Source of the DNA: Komagataeibacter rhaeticus
GTDB lineage: Bacteria; Pseudomonadota; Alphaproteobacteria; Acetobacterales; Acetobacteraceae
DNA: 64,000 nt
NCBI RefSeq assembly: GCF_003207855.1
Contig: NZ_NKTZ01000007.1
Coordinates: 85,174 to 149,173 of the forward strand
Direction of reading: 5' to 3'
Positions 35,651 through 44,728 of this stretch are shown piece by piece. The translations under genes and the position numbers were made by a program. Every line of letters begins with the position of its first letter. The first letter of the stretch is position 1. Below the pieces are notes generated by a model. The model had not been told where the DNA came from and made no database searches. It worked only from the letters and a program-made list of their open reading frames with translations.

Positions 35651-37027
35651 TCAGGTCAACTGGTTGAAGGTGCCATCTTTCAGCGCCGTCTCGATATCCT
35701 CCAGCGAGCGTCCACGCGTTTCAGGCACACAACGCCAGACAAACACGAACGCCAGCAGGTTGATCCCCGCATACATCCAGAACGTACCCGCCGCCCCCAG
35801 CGCCTGCACCAGGGACAGGGTGGTCAGCGAAATCAGCAAATCGGCCACCCAGTGCGTGGCGGCTACCAGACTCATGCCCTTGCTGCGGCATGACAGGGGA
35901 TAGACCTCCGCCCCCACAAGCCATATGGCCACAGACAGGCTGCCCACGTTGAATATGGCGTAACACACCACGGCTGCCGCCGTGATCCAGGTGTTGATAC
36001 CCTGTGTCGAGCCGATGCCAAACATCGTGGCCAGCACCATAAGCGATACGACCGCACCGGGTATGAGCCGCAACAGCAGCCGCCGCCGCCCCCACGCATC
36101 CACCGCCCAGCTGCCAAAGGCGGTGGACAGGACCATGGCCACCCCAATGGCGATGGAGGTGAGCAGGGCGGAACTCTGTCCAAATCCCACACCCGCGAAA
36201 ATGGTGGGGGCATAATACAGCACCGCATTGATGCCCGTGATCTGGCAGAACAGCGCCACCCCCACCGAAGCCACGACCGCGGGCCGCACCCAGGGCTGCA
36301 GCAGGGCCGACCATGGCGCCTGCTCATCATGCATGGCGACGATGGCGTCCAGTTCCGTGCGCGCGGCCTGCGGGTCACGCCGCAGGCGCTGAAGGACTTC
36401 GAACGCGCCTTCAAGATTGCCCTTCATGGCCAGCCAGCGCGGGCTGCGCGGCAACACCGACATGCCACCGAACAGGATGACCGCCGGTATGATCCCCAGC
36501 CCGAACATGAGCCGCCATGACTGGTTGCGGCACAGATACCCCGCAATGAAGGACACCAGGATGCCGGACACGACCGCAAGCTGGAACAGCACGACCATCT
36601 GCCCGCGTTTTTCCCGCGGGGCGATCTCGGCAATATAGACCGGCACGATCTGCGAGCACATGCCAACCGCAAGCCCCAGTATGAACCGCGCGCAGACCAG
36701 CAGCACCACCCCCGGCGCCAGGGATGCCACCAGCGTGCCGACAATAAAGACCAGGGCCGCGAACATGATCATGTAGCGCCGTCCCAGCCGGTCCGACAGC
36801 GGCGCCGCCATAAGGCAGCCCCCCAGCGCACCCGCCACAATGGCCGATGTCACGACCTGCTGGCCCAGCGTATCCAGTGCGAAGTCGGGTGTTATCTGCA
36901 GCAGGGCCGCGGATATGATGCCGGTATCGTACCCGAACAGCAGCCCGCCCGTTGCCGCCACCCCGGCAATCAGGTTGACAATACCGGAACCGGGGGAAGC
37001 CATCTGCCTGTCATGCGCCATTATCAT
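35651..37027 (-). CDS. MFS sugar porter (sugar:H+ symporter)
   Basis: 458 residues, twelve helices. Sugar porter marks: GGLLFGYDTGIISAAL in helix 1, SDRLGRRYMI after helix 2, AEIAPREKRGQMV and RFILGLAVGM, PRSPRWLAMKG, then ITGINAVLYYAPTIF in helix 7 and PETRGRSLEDIE at the end. Members import pentoses or hexoses with protons. It is the third gene of a minus-strand unit with xylulokinase, so a pentose or pentitol is the likely substrate (inference). ATG 37021 is an alternative start. Confidence 0.93.
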   Translation of the reverse strand: MIMAHDRQMASPGSGIVNLIAGVAATGGLLFGYDTGIISAALLQITPDFALDTLGQQVVTSAIVAGALGGCLMAAPLSDRLGRRYMIMFAALVFIVGTLVASLAPGVVLLVCARFILGLAVGMCSQIVPVYIAEIAPREKRGQMVVLFQLAVVSGILVSFIAGYLCRNQSWRLMFGLGIIPAVILFGGMSVLPRSPRWLAMKGNLEGAFEVLQRLRRDPQAARTELDAIVAMHDEQAPWSALLQPWVRPAVVASVGVALFCQITGINAVLYYAPTIFAGVGFGQSSALLTSIAIGVAMVLSTAFGSWAVDAWGRRRLLLRLIPGAVVSLMVLATMFGIGSTQGINTWITAAAVVCYAIFNVGSLSVAIWLVGAEVYPLSCRSKGMSLVAATHWVADLLISLTTLSLVQALGAAGTFWMYAGINLLAFVFVWRCVPETRGRSLEDIETALKDGTFNQLT

Positions 37028-37069
37028 GCGTTCTTTCAGCTTGCCGGTCCGGACGGGTGCCGGCCGGGT

Positions 37070-38200
37070 TTATTTAAGGGGAATGCGCACCACGAGCCAC
37101 GGGCGCTCCTCCATGTCCTTCCCGTCATGGAAAACGGGCAGCCGCCCCCACTGGCCCACGGTCAGCCATAACGCACCGTCCTTCAGCGCCAGCCCGTCGG
37201 GCGCGATCAGGCGCGGGTCATGGGCCAGCACATCCAGATGTCCGTCCGCCGTGCGGCGCAGCACGGCATGGCGCTCGATATCGGTCAGGTACAGCGTGTT
37301 GTCCGGCCCGGTGGCCATGCCGTCCACCACGGCGTCCTCGCCTTCATCACGCACCGACTGCTCCAGTTGGGCAGGCTTGGTGGCGGGATTGGCCAGCAGC
37401 GCGGTGGGGGCACTGTACAGCCTGCGGCTGGACAGGGGCTGCCAGTAAAGCCTGCTGGAATCCGTGCTGAGTGTCAGGCCATCGATTCCCCCCTGTCCCA
37501 TGGCCGGATGCGCCATGTCATAGCGCAGCATCCGTCCATCCAGTTCCATGGCGAAACCCGGCTCGGCACGGGTGGAAGGGGCGTTTTCCAGCACACGGCG
37601 CGCCTGCCCGGTGGCAATATCCACCACGATGATCGCGGGATGGTCCATAAGCGAGGTATCGCTGACATAGGCCGTGCCCTGCGCCCCATGCGTCATGTCC
37701 ACGCGCACGTCATTGACGTGGCTGTCAGGCAGTGTGGCGCCCTTGTCCAGCGGGATATCCGCAATGATCTGGCCCGTATGCCCATCCATGCCGATCAGGG
37801 CCGGGGTGGGCGGGGTTTTCTGGCCCGCAACCGTGCCTTCATCGACAATCCACAACCGCCCCGATGCATCCACCGTCATGCCAAGGGGGGAGATCAGGCG
37901 GGCCTGTGTCGCCGCGTCGGGAAAAGGGGTAACCCTGCCGTCACGCAGCAGGCCAAGGCGAGGCCCCTTGTGGTCGGCCGCACTGCGCGGAAAGGCCAGC
38001 ACCACCCGCCCATCGGGCAGGGCCGCGATGCCGGAGGGCTGCATGTCGGCAAAGCGCGCGACAACGCTGACATTTCCGGTGGCGGCCGCCCCGTGGTCAA
38101 CGCTGTCTGCCGCACGGGCCGCAACCGGCGCCAGAAGCGACAGAAGCAGGGCCGCGCCCGCGCGGCGGTGCAAAATCGTGGAAAGCAGGCCTGTTTTCAT
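37070..38200 (-). CDS. Secreted beta-propeller protein of the MRJP/yellow or SMP-30 type
   Basis: 376 residues with a signal peptide ending at ARAA-D. The mature part holds repeated strands of a six-bladed propeller: PSGIAALPDGRVVLAFPR, GMTVDASGRLWIVDEG, VNDVRVDMTHGAQGTAYVSD and GMATGPDNTLYLTDIERHAV. Such proteins include lactonases and bind sugars or lactones. Lying between xylulokinase and the sugar porter, it may hydrolyse an aldonolactone produced in the periplasm, where acetic acid bacteria oxidise sugars. The activity is an inference. Confidence 0.8.
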   Translation of the reverse strand: MKTGLLSTILHRRAGAALLLSLLAPVAARAADSVDHGAAATGNVSVVARFADMQPSGIAALPDGRVVLAFPRSAADHKGPRLGLLRDGRVTPFPDAATQARLISPLGMTVDASGRLWIVDEGTVAGQKTPPTPALIGMDGHTGQIIADIPLDKGATLPDSHVNDVRVDMTHGAQGTAYVSDTSLMDHPAIIVVDIATGQARRVLENAPSTRAEPGFAMELDGRMLRYDMAHPAMGQGGIDGLTLSTDSSRLYWQPLSSRRLYSAPTALLANPATKPAQLEQSVRDEGEDAVVDGMATGPDNTLYLTDIERHAVLRRTADGHLDVLAHDPRLIAPDGLALKDGALWLTVGQWGRLPVFHDGKDMEERPWLVVRIPLK

Positions 38201-38313
38201 ACTGGTTGATCCATTTCCGTATTCTTGCCCAGCCGGGCGGGATGAACGACCCTCTGGCTATACCAGTCTTTTGTCCCGGTCAGGAATGCGGGCGCGTGGC
38301 AGGGTGGCCATTG

Positions 38314-39783
38314 TCAGGCAGGTAGCGTGTCCATGGCGCTGCGCACGGCCGGATAGAGCGCACGATAACGGGCCAGCGGGGCGGCATAGGCCGGGCTGAC
38401 CTGCGGGTCGGGCACCAGCGTCTCCTCGCGCTTTTGCGGCAGGCATACGCTCTCTACCTCCTCCCCCGTTACGGCAAGGCGGGCCAGGCGGGCCGCGCCA
38501 AAGGCACCGCCCTGCGCCCCATGCGCCAGGCGATGCAGCGACAGCCCGGTCACGTTGGCCAGGATGGACACCCAGACACGGCTGTTCGAACCACCCCCGA
38601 TCACATCCGCTTCCCGCACCACGGACCCCGCCGCCGCCAGCACGTCCACCACGTCACGAAAGGAGAACGCCACCCCTTCCAGCACCGCCTGCGTCATCTG
38701 TGCCCGCGTCGTGCCCTGCGACAGGCCGGCAAAGACACCCCGGATGCGCCCGTCGTTATGCGGCGTGCGTTCACCCGACAGGTACGGCAGGAAAATGACG
38801 GGGGAAGGCTGCGTGACAGGATCGGGCAGTTCCGCCAGCAGGGCCGCCTCCGTCATGCCGGTCGTGCGCGCCCACCATGCCAGCGACGCCGCCGCCGACA
38901 GCGTGACCCCCATCTGGTGCCACCTGTCGGGCACCGCATGGCAGAAGGCATGGATGCCACCCTGCGGGTGGGGCCTGAAGCGCTCTGTCGTAAGCCACAG
39001 CACGCCGGACGTACCCAGCGAGAGAAAGGATGAACCCGGCGTCACCGCCCCCAGCCCCACCGCGCCCGCCGCATTATCGCCCGCGCCCCCCGCCAGTACC
39101 GGGCGTACCTTCATCCCCCACCGACGCGCCAGACCGGCATCCAGCGCACCTGCCCGCGCCGTGCCTTCCACCAGCGCGGGCATGGCGCGCGTCTCCAGCC
39201 CGCAGGCCGCCAGCGCGCCATCGGACCAGCAGCGCCTGCCCACATCCAGCCACAGGGAACCCGATGCGTCGGACATGTCCTCGATCATCTCGCCAGTCAT
39301 GCGATAACGCAGCCATGCCTTGGGCAGCAGGACATGACGGGTGGCACGAAATACATCCGGCTCATGTTCCGCCACCCATATCAGCTTGGGCGCGGTAAAG
39401 CCGGGCATGGCCATGTTGCCGCATACCTGCCGGAATTCGGGGAAGCGACGCTCGAATTCCCCACATTGCGCTGTGGCGCGGGTATCGTTCCACAAGATGC
39501 ATGGACGCAGCACGCCCCCGTCTTCCCCCAGCAGCACGGCACCATGCTGCTGGCCCGACAGGCCAATGCCCCTGACCACCGCCATTTCACGCGGATGGCG
39601 GGCGGCCAGCACGTCCATGGCGGCCAGAAGGGCGACCCACCAGTCCCCCGGTGCCTGCTCGTTCCATCCCGCATGGGGGGATGTGACATGCAGGGGATGC
39701 GTGTGACTGGCAAGGACGCGCTGCGCCCCATCAACCAGAACGGCCTTCAGGCCCGAAGTGCCCAGATCAATCCCGACAAACAT
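38314..39783 (-). CDS. xylB: Xylulokinase
   Basis: 489 residues from ATG 39783, where the protein begins MFVGIDLGTSGLKAVLVDG, the phosphate-1 motif of FGGY kinases; GGGAA stands before it. WNEQAPGDWW, GIGLSGQQHGAVLL, ILWNDTRA and, in the second domain, GAGDNAAGAVGLG and GGGSNSRVW follow the XylB pattern. It phosphorylates D-xylulose for the pentose phosphate pathway. First gene of the unit with the propeller protein and the porter. A LacI-type operator-like site lies about 195 bases upstream. Confidence 0.92.
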   Translation of the reverse strand: MFVGIDLGTSGLKAVLVDGAQRVLASHTHPLHVTSPHAGWNEQAPGDWWVALLAAMDVLAARHPREMAVVRGIGLSGQQHGAVLLGEDGGVLRPCILWNDTRATAQCGEFERRFPEFRQVCGNMAMPGFTAPKLIWVAEHEPDVFRATRHVLLPKAWLRYRMTGEMIEDMSDASGSLWLDVGRRCWSDGALAACGLETRAMPALVEGTARAGALDAGLARRWGMKVRPVLAGGAGDNAAGAVGLGAVTPGSSFLSLGTSGVLWLTTERFRPHPQGGIHAFCHAVPDRWHQMGVTLSAAASLAWWARTTGMTEAALLAELPDPVTQPSPVIFLPYLSGERTPHNDGRIRGVFAGLSQGTTRAQMTQAVLEGVAFSFRDVVDVLAAAGSVVREADVIGGGSNSRVWVSILANVTGLSLHRLAHGAQGGAFGAARLARLAVTGEEVESVCLPQKREETLVPDPQVSPAYAAPLARYRALYPAVRSAMDTLPA

Positions 39784-39977
39784 TATTATTATTCCCGTGC
39801 CGGGACCGGCGTACCGGTCCGGCCTTCTTGCTTTGCCGCGTTCGTGTGCTGCAAGTGAATGCATACTGCCCGCAACAGCGCAAGTACGGGCTGCACACCT
39901 TCTGGTGACCACCCCCCGGCAGGCATGATGCCCGGGCACGGGACAGTAAGGTCGGGAACAGTTGAAATATTACTTAC

Positions 39978-39991
39978 TGAAAACGGTTTCC
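39978..39991. promoter_or_regulatory. LacI/GalR-type operator-like site upstream of xylB
   Basis: TGAAAACGGTTTCC is a near-palindrome with the central CG and flanking TGAAA/TTTC pattern typical of LacI-family operators. It lies upstream of xylB and downstream of the acoC terminator, in the place of a promoter region. No LacI-family regulator gene is in the window. The rest of the 403-bp gap (39784-40186) holds the terminator below and a degenerate repeat. Confidence 0.35.
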
Positions 39992-40000
39992 CTTTAAATG

Positions 40001-40031
40001 AAAAAAGGGAAAAGCCTGACCGGCCTTTCCC
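40001..40031 (-). terminator. Rho-independent terminator of acoABC
   Basis: On the minus strand GGGAAAGGCC pairs with GGCTTTTCCC (one G-U) around a 5-base loop (40007-40031), followed by six T residues (complement of 40001-40006). It is placed 156 bases after the acoC stop and separates acoABC from the xylB unit. Confidence 0.75.
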
Positions 40032-40113
40032 CTCCATGCGCCTTTGACGCCTGCATTCACGACATGCCGCAAATCTTAAATAACCTTCTGACAAGGCTTG
40101 TTTTTAAAGCCTA

Positions 40114-40153
40114 GAAGAACGCCACCTTCCTGAAAAGACGGCGCCCAGAAGCC
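40114..40153. repeat. Dispersed repeat, copy G (degenerate)
   Basis: AGAAGAACGCCACCTTCCTG and then GACGGCGCCCAGAAGCC resemble the first hairpin and the start of the second hairpin of the family, with several mismatches in the stem. It is the only copy not at a convergent junction; it lies just after acoC. Confidence 0.5.
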
Positions 40154-40186
40154 TTCATGTTTATCAAGGATTATTTTGAGCGGTTT

Positions 40187-41329
40187 TCAGGACGTGGCGA
40201 CCTTCGTTTTTATGAACTCCTCAACAATCGTATTGACGGCCGTGGCACTTTCAAGCTGGGGCATGTGCCCTATGTCCGCCAGCATGTGGCGGGTAATGGC
40301 GGCGGGCAGGCCCTCGGCCTGCGTTGCGGGCAGCACTTCATCCGCCTGCCCCCAGATCAGGGTGACCGGCATGTCGGCCGCCTGGATGTCGGGGCGCAGG
40401 TCATCACCCTGCTGGCCCGCGGGGAAGCAGGCGGCCGCGATCGTGCGCAATGCCGCCTCCGCCCCGTCCAGCCGTTTGTAGCGCAGCACGTCATCGGCCA
40501 TGCGCCGCCCGATCAGCGATTTGTCATGCACCAGGTATTTCAGCACATCCTGCAGGGCACGGACCCGGTCGGCCGCGATAAAGCCGTTGATGAAGTCCAT
40601 GTTGATCTGGCGGCCCAGCCCGGCCGGGGCAACCAGCACAAGGGATGCCACCCGCTGCGGGGCCATGCGCGCAAGTGTCAGCGCAATGCCGCCACCCAGC
40701 GAATGCCCCATGACATGCACGCGCGGCAGGTCAAGGTGATCAAGTAACCGTATGGTTACACCAGCAAAGAATTCCAGCGTGCCCGGCCCCACATCCTTCG
40801 AGGAACCACCATGCCCCGGCAGGTCAAAGGCAATGACGCGCCGCCCCTGGGCAAGGGCTGCGTGATTGAACATCCAGTTCTTCAGGTCACCGCCAAAACC
40901 GTGGATGAGCACGAGCGGTATCTCATCCCCCTCGCCCCGTTCATGCAGGCGCAGGGTGTATTCCCCCACCGTAACCGTAACCGGCTCATCAGCGACCGCG
41001 TCACCTTCTCCATCACCGGCACTCTCGGCAAATTCGGCCTGGAAACGGGTAATGAACGCGTCAATGTCCGCATCCGGCACCGCCGCATCGGCCACGACGC
41101 CAATCAGCGCGCCCACGGGCAGCATCTCGCCATTGGCCGCGACCTGCCGGCGGAACGTGCCCGCAAGCGGACTTTCGAACGTGTTGGTGATCTTGCTGGT
41201 CTCGATATCGACCAGTTCCTCGCCCGCCGTAATGCTGGCACCGGGTTCGACCAGCCAGCCGGCAATCTTGCCCTCCGTCATGGCAAGGCCGAATTTGGGC
41301 ATGGTGATGGGGGTGATGTCCTGTGCCAT
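40187..41329 (-). CDS. acoC: Acetoin dehydrogenase E2 (lipoyl domain plus alpha/beta hydrolase)
   Basis: 380 residues. An N-terminal lipoyl domain carries the lipoylated Lys46 in ETSKITN. A linker leads to an alpha/beta-hydrolase domain from about residue 120 with HGFGGDLKNW and the nucleophile elbow GHSLGGG (Ser210). This lipoyl-hydrolase form, rather than a classic acyltransferase core, is typical of AcoC. It would take the acetyl group from E1 to CoA in acetoin cleavage. No E3-binding domain is seen and no E3 gene lies here, so a shared dihydrolipoamide dehydrogenase is needed. One base separates it from acoB. Confidence 0.92.
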   Translation of the reverse strand: MAQDITPITMPKFGLAMTEGKIAGWLVEPGASITAGEELVDIETSKITNTFESPLAGTFRRQVAANGEMLPVGALIGVVADAAVPDADIDAFITRFQAEFAESAGDGEGDAVADEPVTVTVGEYTLRLHERGEGDEIPLVLIHGFGGDLKNWMFNHAALAQGRRVIAFDLPGHGGSSKDVGPGTLEFFAGVTIRLLDHLDLPRVHVMGHSLGGGIALTLARMAPQRVASLVLVAPAGLGRQINMDFINGFIAADRVRALQDVLKYLVHDKSLIGRRMADDVLRYKRLDGAEAALRTIAAACFPAGQQGDDLRPDIQAADMPVTLIWGQADEVLPATQAEGLPAAITRHMLADIGHMPQLESATAVNTIVEEFIKTKVATS

Positions 41330-41330
41330 G

Positions 41331-42359
41331 TCAGACTTTCTCCACTACACGATGGTTCATGGTGGCGGTTACGGCTGCCTCGATCTTCTCCACACTGGGC
41401 ATGTACAGGCTCTCGAGCACCGTGGCGAAGGGGACCGGCGTGTGCGGCGGCACCACGCGGCGGATGGGCGCGCGCAGGGTGTCGAACGCTTCCTCCGCCA
41501 CCAGGGCCGCGATGTCGGTCGCCATGTTGCAGCGCGGGCTGGACTCATCCACAATGACCAGCCGCCCGGTATCGGCCACGCATTCCAGAATAGTGTCGCG
41601 GTCAAGGGGGGATGTGGTCCGCGGGTCGATGACCGTGCAGCTGATTCCCTTCTTTTCCAGCCGGTCAGCGGCCTGGTTGGCAAATCCCACCATGCGGCCG
41701 AACGCCACGATGGTCACGTCATCGCCTTCGCGTGTCAGGTTGGCTTCACCGAAGGGAATGGTATAGGCCTCGTCGGGCACCTCCTCTTCCTCGTCATACA
41801 TCACCTTGTTTTCGAGGAAGATGACCGGATCGTCATCCCGTATGGCCGAGATCAGCAGGCCCTTCGCCTCATAGGGGGAAGACGGGATGACGACCTTCAG
41901 CCCCGGTATGTGGGTAAACAGCGGGTACAGCGCCTGGCTGTGCTGGGCGGCGGCGTTGAAGCCCGCGCCATACATGGCGCGGATGACCAGCGGCGTGCGT
42001 GCCTTGCCGCCAAACATGTAGCGGAACTTGGCTGCCTGGTTCATGATCTGGTCAAGGCAGCAGCCGACAAAATCCACGAACATCAGTTCCGCCACCGGGC
42101 GCAGGCCGGTAACGGCCGCACCGGCGGCAGCCCCGATATAGGAGGCTTCGGTAATCGGGGTATCCAGCACGCGGGTGGCACCAAACTCTTCATACAGTCC
42201 CTTGGTCACACCCAGCACACCGCCCCAGGCATCCGTAACACCAGCGGAGCCGCCACGGCCCCCGGCCACGTCCTCCCCCATCAGGATGACGGTCGGGTCA
42301 CGCCGCATTTCCTGCCGCAGGGCTTCATTGATCGCCTGCCGAAAGCTTTTCTTGCTCAT
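41331..42359 (-). CDS. acoB: Acetoin dehydrogenase E1 beta subunit
   Basis: 342 residues. Transketolase beta-type: FRQAINEALRQEMRRDPTV, GEDVAGGRGGSAGVTDAWGG, DTPITEASYIGAAAGAAVTG, then RPVAELMFVDF and DPRTTSPLD, the usual order in pyruvate/acetoin E1-beta chains. With AcoA it binds thiamine diphosphate and cleaves acetoin into acetaldehyde and an acetyl unit. Thirty-two bases after acoA, one base before acoC. Confidence 0.94.
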   Translation of the reverse strand: MSKKSFRQAINEALRQEMRRDPTVILMGEDVAGGRGGSAGVTDAWGGVLGVTKGLYEEFGATRVLDTPITEASYIGAAAGAAVTGLRPVAELMFVDFVGCCLDQIMNQAAKFRYMFGGKARTPLVIRAMYGAGFNAAAQHSQALYPLFTHIPGLKVVIPSSPYEAKGLLISAIRDDDPVIFLENKVMYDEEEEVPDEAYTIPFGEANLTREGDDVTIVAFGRMVGFANQAADRLEKKGISCTVIDPRTTSPLDRDTILECVADTGRLVIVDESSPRCNMATDIAALVAEEAFDTLRAPIRRVVPPHTPVPFATVLESLYMPSVEKIEAAVTATMNHRVVEKV

Positions 42360-42391
42360 TGTACATTTCCTTCCTGCTGTAGGGGACCGGC

Positions 42392-43357
42392 TCAGTAACG
42401 GACGTAGACATCGGCCATGAGATCGGGCGCCTGGGGCAGCGGGTCGTCCTTGGCGCGCAGCACGGCGGACTCGATTTCATCCGCCACGGCGGCGTCCACT
42501 TCATCCAGCGCGCTGCCTTCAAACAGGCCCGCCTGGGTTACCCGCTCACGGAAAAGCCTGAGGCAGTCATGGTCACGCCGGGCCTCGGCCACCTCGTTGG
42601 GGGCACGGTATGTCATGGCATCGCCTTCAAAATGGCCGTACCAGCGCGTCAGGTGCACATGCAGCATGGCCGGGCCGTTGCCGCCGCGCGCATGGGCTAT
42701 CGCTTCCCCCGCCGCCTGGTGCACGGCAAAGTAGTCCGAGCCGTCACATTCGATATACGGCATGCCAAAGGCCGCCGCCCGCGCGCGCTGGGTGCCCGCA
42801 CAGGCATAGGATGCGGCCGTGGCCTCGCCATAGCCATTATCCTCCACCACGAACACGGCAGGCAGTTGCCACACGCTGGCAAGGTTCAGGCTTTCCAGCG
42901 TGGTGCCTTCGTTGGACGCGCCATCGCCATAGAAGGCAACCGCCACCGCGCCATCGCCCAGCGTCTTGTGCGACAGGGCCGCCCCACAGATCAGCGGCGG
43001 GCCGCCGCCCACAATGCCGTTGGCCCCCAGCATGCCGCAGCTCAGGTCGGCAATATGCATCGACCCGCCCTTGCCACGGCACACGCCGGTGCTGCGGCCA
43101 TAGATTTCGGCCATCATGCCGGCAACACCCACGCCCTTGGCAATGCAGTGGCCGTGGCCACGATGGGTGCTGGCGATGGTGTCGTTATCCGTCAGGTTGG
43201 CGCATACGCCCACGGCCGAGGCTTCCTCGCCGCAGTACAGATGCACGAAGCCCGGTATCTCGCCGGTTGCGAATTCGACATGCAGGCGCTCTTCAAACAT
43301 GCGGATGGTACGCATGGCCCGATACGAGCGCAGCAGCGTTTCACGCGCTATTTGCAT
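42392..43357 (-). CDS. acoA: Acetoin dehydrogenase E1 alpha subunit
   Basis: 321 residues. The thiamine-diphosphate motif starts at GDGASNEG and ends at VEDNGYG, with the usual spacing of about 30 residues; STHRGHGHCIAKG and GRSTGVCRGKGGSMH are standard E1-alpha blocks. First gene of the acoABC unit, divergent from the AcoR-like regulator, with a perfect palindrome in between. Confidence 0.94.
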   Translation of the reverse strand: MQIARETLLRSYRAMRTIRMFEERLHVEFATGEIPGFVHLYCGEEASAVGVCANLTDNDTIASTHRGHGHCIAKGVGVAGMMAEIYGRSTGVCRGKGGSMHIADLSCGMLGANGIVGGGPPLICGAALSHKTLGDGAVAVAFYGDGASNEGTTLESLNLASVWQLPAVFVVEDNGYGEATAASYACAGTQRARAAAFGMPYIECDGSDYFAVHQAAGEAIAHARGGNGPAMLHVHLTRWYGHFEGDAMTYRAPNEVAEARRDHDCLRLFRERVTQAGLFEGSALDEVDAAVADEIESAVLRAKDDPLPQAPDLMADVYVRY

Positions 43358-43500
43358 GGGTGTTTCCCCTGTTCTTTACTGCCTCCGCCCCTCATGCGCA
43401 TGGGCATGCGGCGGGCTGGGGGCAGCACACACGCTTTGCCTGCCTGCCGGCAACAACGCGGTGGACAGGTTTCACGGCCATGTGACAGGGACGGTACGAA

Positions 43501-43520
43501 GTGTCGCGAAACCGCGACAC
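43501..43520. promoter_or_regulatory. Perfect palindrome GTGTCGCG-AAAC-CGCGACAC between acoA and the regulator gene
   Basis: An 8-4-8 perfect inverted repeat lies 144 bases from the acoA start and 57 from the regulator start. The TGTCGC/GCGACA half-sites and the place between divergent regulator and target genes make it a strong operator candidate for the Fis-type helix-turn-helix of the regulator. I found no convincing sigma-54 (-24/-12) promoter in the 219-bp gap. Confidence 0.7.
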
Positions 43521-43576
43521 GGGGCAGGTCCTTTAGCTGCTATCGTCCCCTCTTTTTCAAAACCTGTAGGAACAGC

Positions 43577-44527
43577 ATGCTGCATGGCGCCCGTTTCCTG
43601 TTTTCCGCACCACCCATTGCCGCCATCCCCTCGGCCGGGACCGGGCTGGAAGGTTCATGGCGGCGCTGCCAGCATGAATACGGGCTGGACCCCGCCACCC
43701 CGGCGCTGCCCTGCGTGCTGTCGGGCGCCGAACTGCGCCAGTCCTGCCAGCGCGCCGGGCGTGTCATGCATTTAGCGGCGCCGGAACTGGATCTGCTGCA
43801 CGCGGCACTGGAACCGGTGGGCTATACGGTCATGCTGGCCGATATCGGGGGCGTGGTACTGGACCACCGCACAGCCCCCCCCATCCGGCGCGGCTGCCGA
43901 CGGTGGCATTTCTGGCCCGGCGCCGTATGGCACGAACGCGATGCGGGCACCAACGGCATAGGCACCTGCCTGGCTGAACAGCGCAGCGTAAGCGTGCACC
44001 GCAACCAGCACTGGCGCAGCGGGCTGCATGGGCTGGCGGGGGTGGCCACCCCGGTCTATGACGCGACGGGCCGCATGGCGGCCTGCCTCAACGCCAGTTC
44101 GTTCCGTCCCACGCCAGAGGGTACGATGGGCGCGCTGCTGGCATCGGCCCTGCTGCAGGCGGCGCGCCAGATCGAGCGGACCTGCTTCATGGACCGCTAC
44201 CGTGGCCACGCCATCATGCTGCTGGGGGCGGCGATGGGGTCGTCCGTGCCCATGGTGGCCCTGGACCGGGAGCGGCATGTGGTAGGCGCCACCTTTGCCG
44301 CGCGCATGCAGATGGGCATTGCCCCGGCACAGGATGTCAATCTGTGCCTGCTGGATGACACGACGGCACCGCGCCCCGGCGCCCCCCTGCGTGAAGCCCA
44401 GACAGTGGCCATCCAGACCGCGCTGGCCAGTGCGCGCGGCAAGGTGGCGGTGGCGGCCCGCATGCTGGGCGTCAGCCGCTCGACCCTGCACCGCAGGTTG
44501 CGTAATCTGGAAAGCCCTCCCGCCTGA
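43577..44527 (+). CDS. AcoR-like GAF/Fis regulator lacking the AAA+ domain
   Basis: 316 residues from ATG 43577 (TAGGAAC upstream). The N-terminal half matches the AcoR sensor region: SWRRCQHEYGLDP, WHERDAGTNGIGTCLAEQ and HGLAGVATPVYDATGRM (GAF-like). The C-terminal 45 residues are a Fis-type helix-turn-helix (KVAVAARMLGVSRSTLHRRL). The sigma-54-interacting AAA+ module that lies between these parts in AcoR (about 650 residues) is missing without trace, so it cannot act as a bacterial enhancer-binding protein. It probably controls acoABC from the palindrome at 43501 with the housekeeping sigma factor. Confidence 0.85.
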   Translation: MLHGARFLFSAPPIAAIPSAGTGLEGSWRRCQHEYGLDPATPALPCVLSGAELRQSCQRAGRVMHLAAPELDLLHAALEPVGYTVMLADIGGVVLDHRTAPPIRRGCRRWHFWPGAVWHERDAGTNGIGTCLAEQRSVSVHRNQHWRSGLHGLAGVATPVYDATGRMAACLNASSFRPTPEGTMGALLASALLQAARQIERTCFMDRYRGHAIMLLGAAMGSSVPMVALDRERHVVGATFAARMQMGIAPAQDVNLCLLDDTTAPRPGAPLREAQTVAIQTALASARGKVAVAARMLGVSRSTLHRRLRNLESPPA

Positions 44528-44593
44528 TACGGCAATACGGCTCCCTGCCGGTGGTATGGTCTGGAGATTGTTTTAAATAACAGTTTCCGGATA

Positions 44594-44655
44594 CTGCCCC
44601 CGTTCAATAAGGCAGCGTTTTCGAAGCTTCTGAAAAATGCTTCCCAAAAAAAAAC
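44594..44655. repeat. Dispersed repeat, copy H (diverged double hairpin)
   Basis: CTGCC...GGCAG forms a weak first hairpin, then GTTTTCGAAGCTTCTGAAA and ATGCTTCCCAAAAA match the second hairpin and the outer arm of the family. It lies in the 201-bp convergent gap between the AcoR-like gene and msrQ. Confidence 0.65.
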
Positions 44656-44728
44656 TGTGTCGGTTTTTAACGGCAGGCTTTGCGGCCAGCCACCGGGCAT
44701 AACGGATGATCTGGCGCACGGGAGTGCA

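Noticed and set aside
43358..43500. A sigma-54 promoter for acoA
   Set aside because: No GG-N10-GC arrangement with the usual TGGCAC/TTGC context stood out, and the regulator lacks the AAA+ domain that would be needed.
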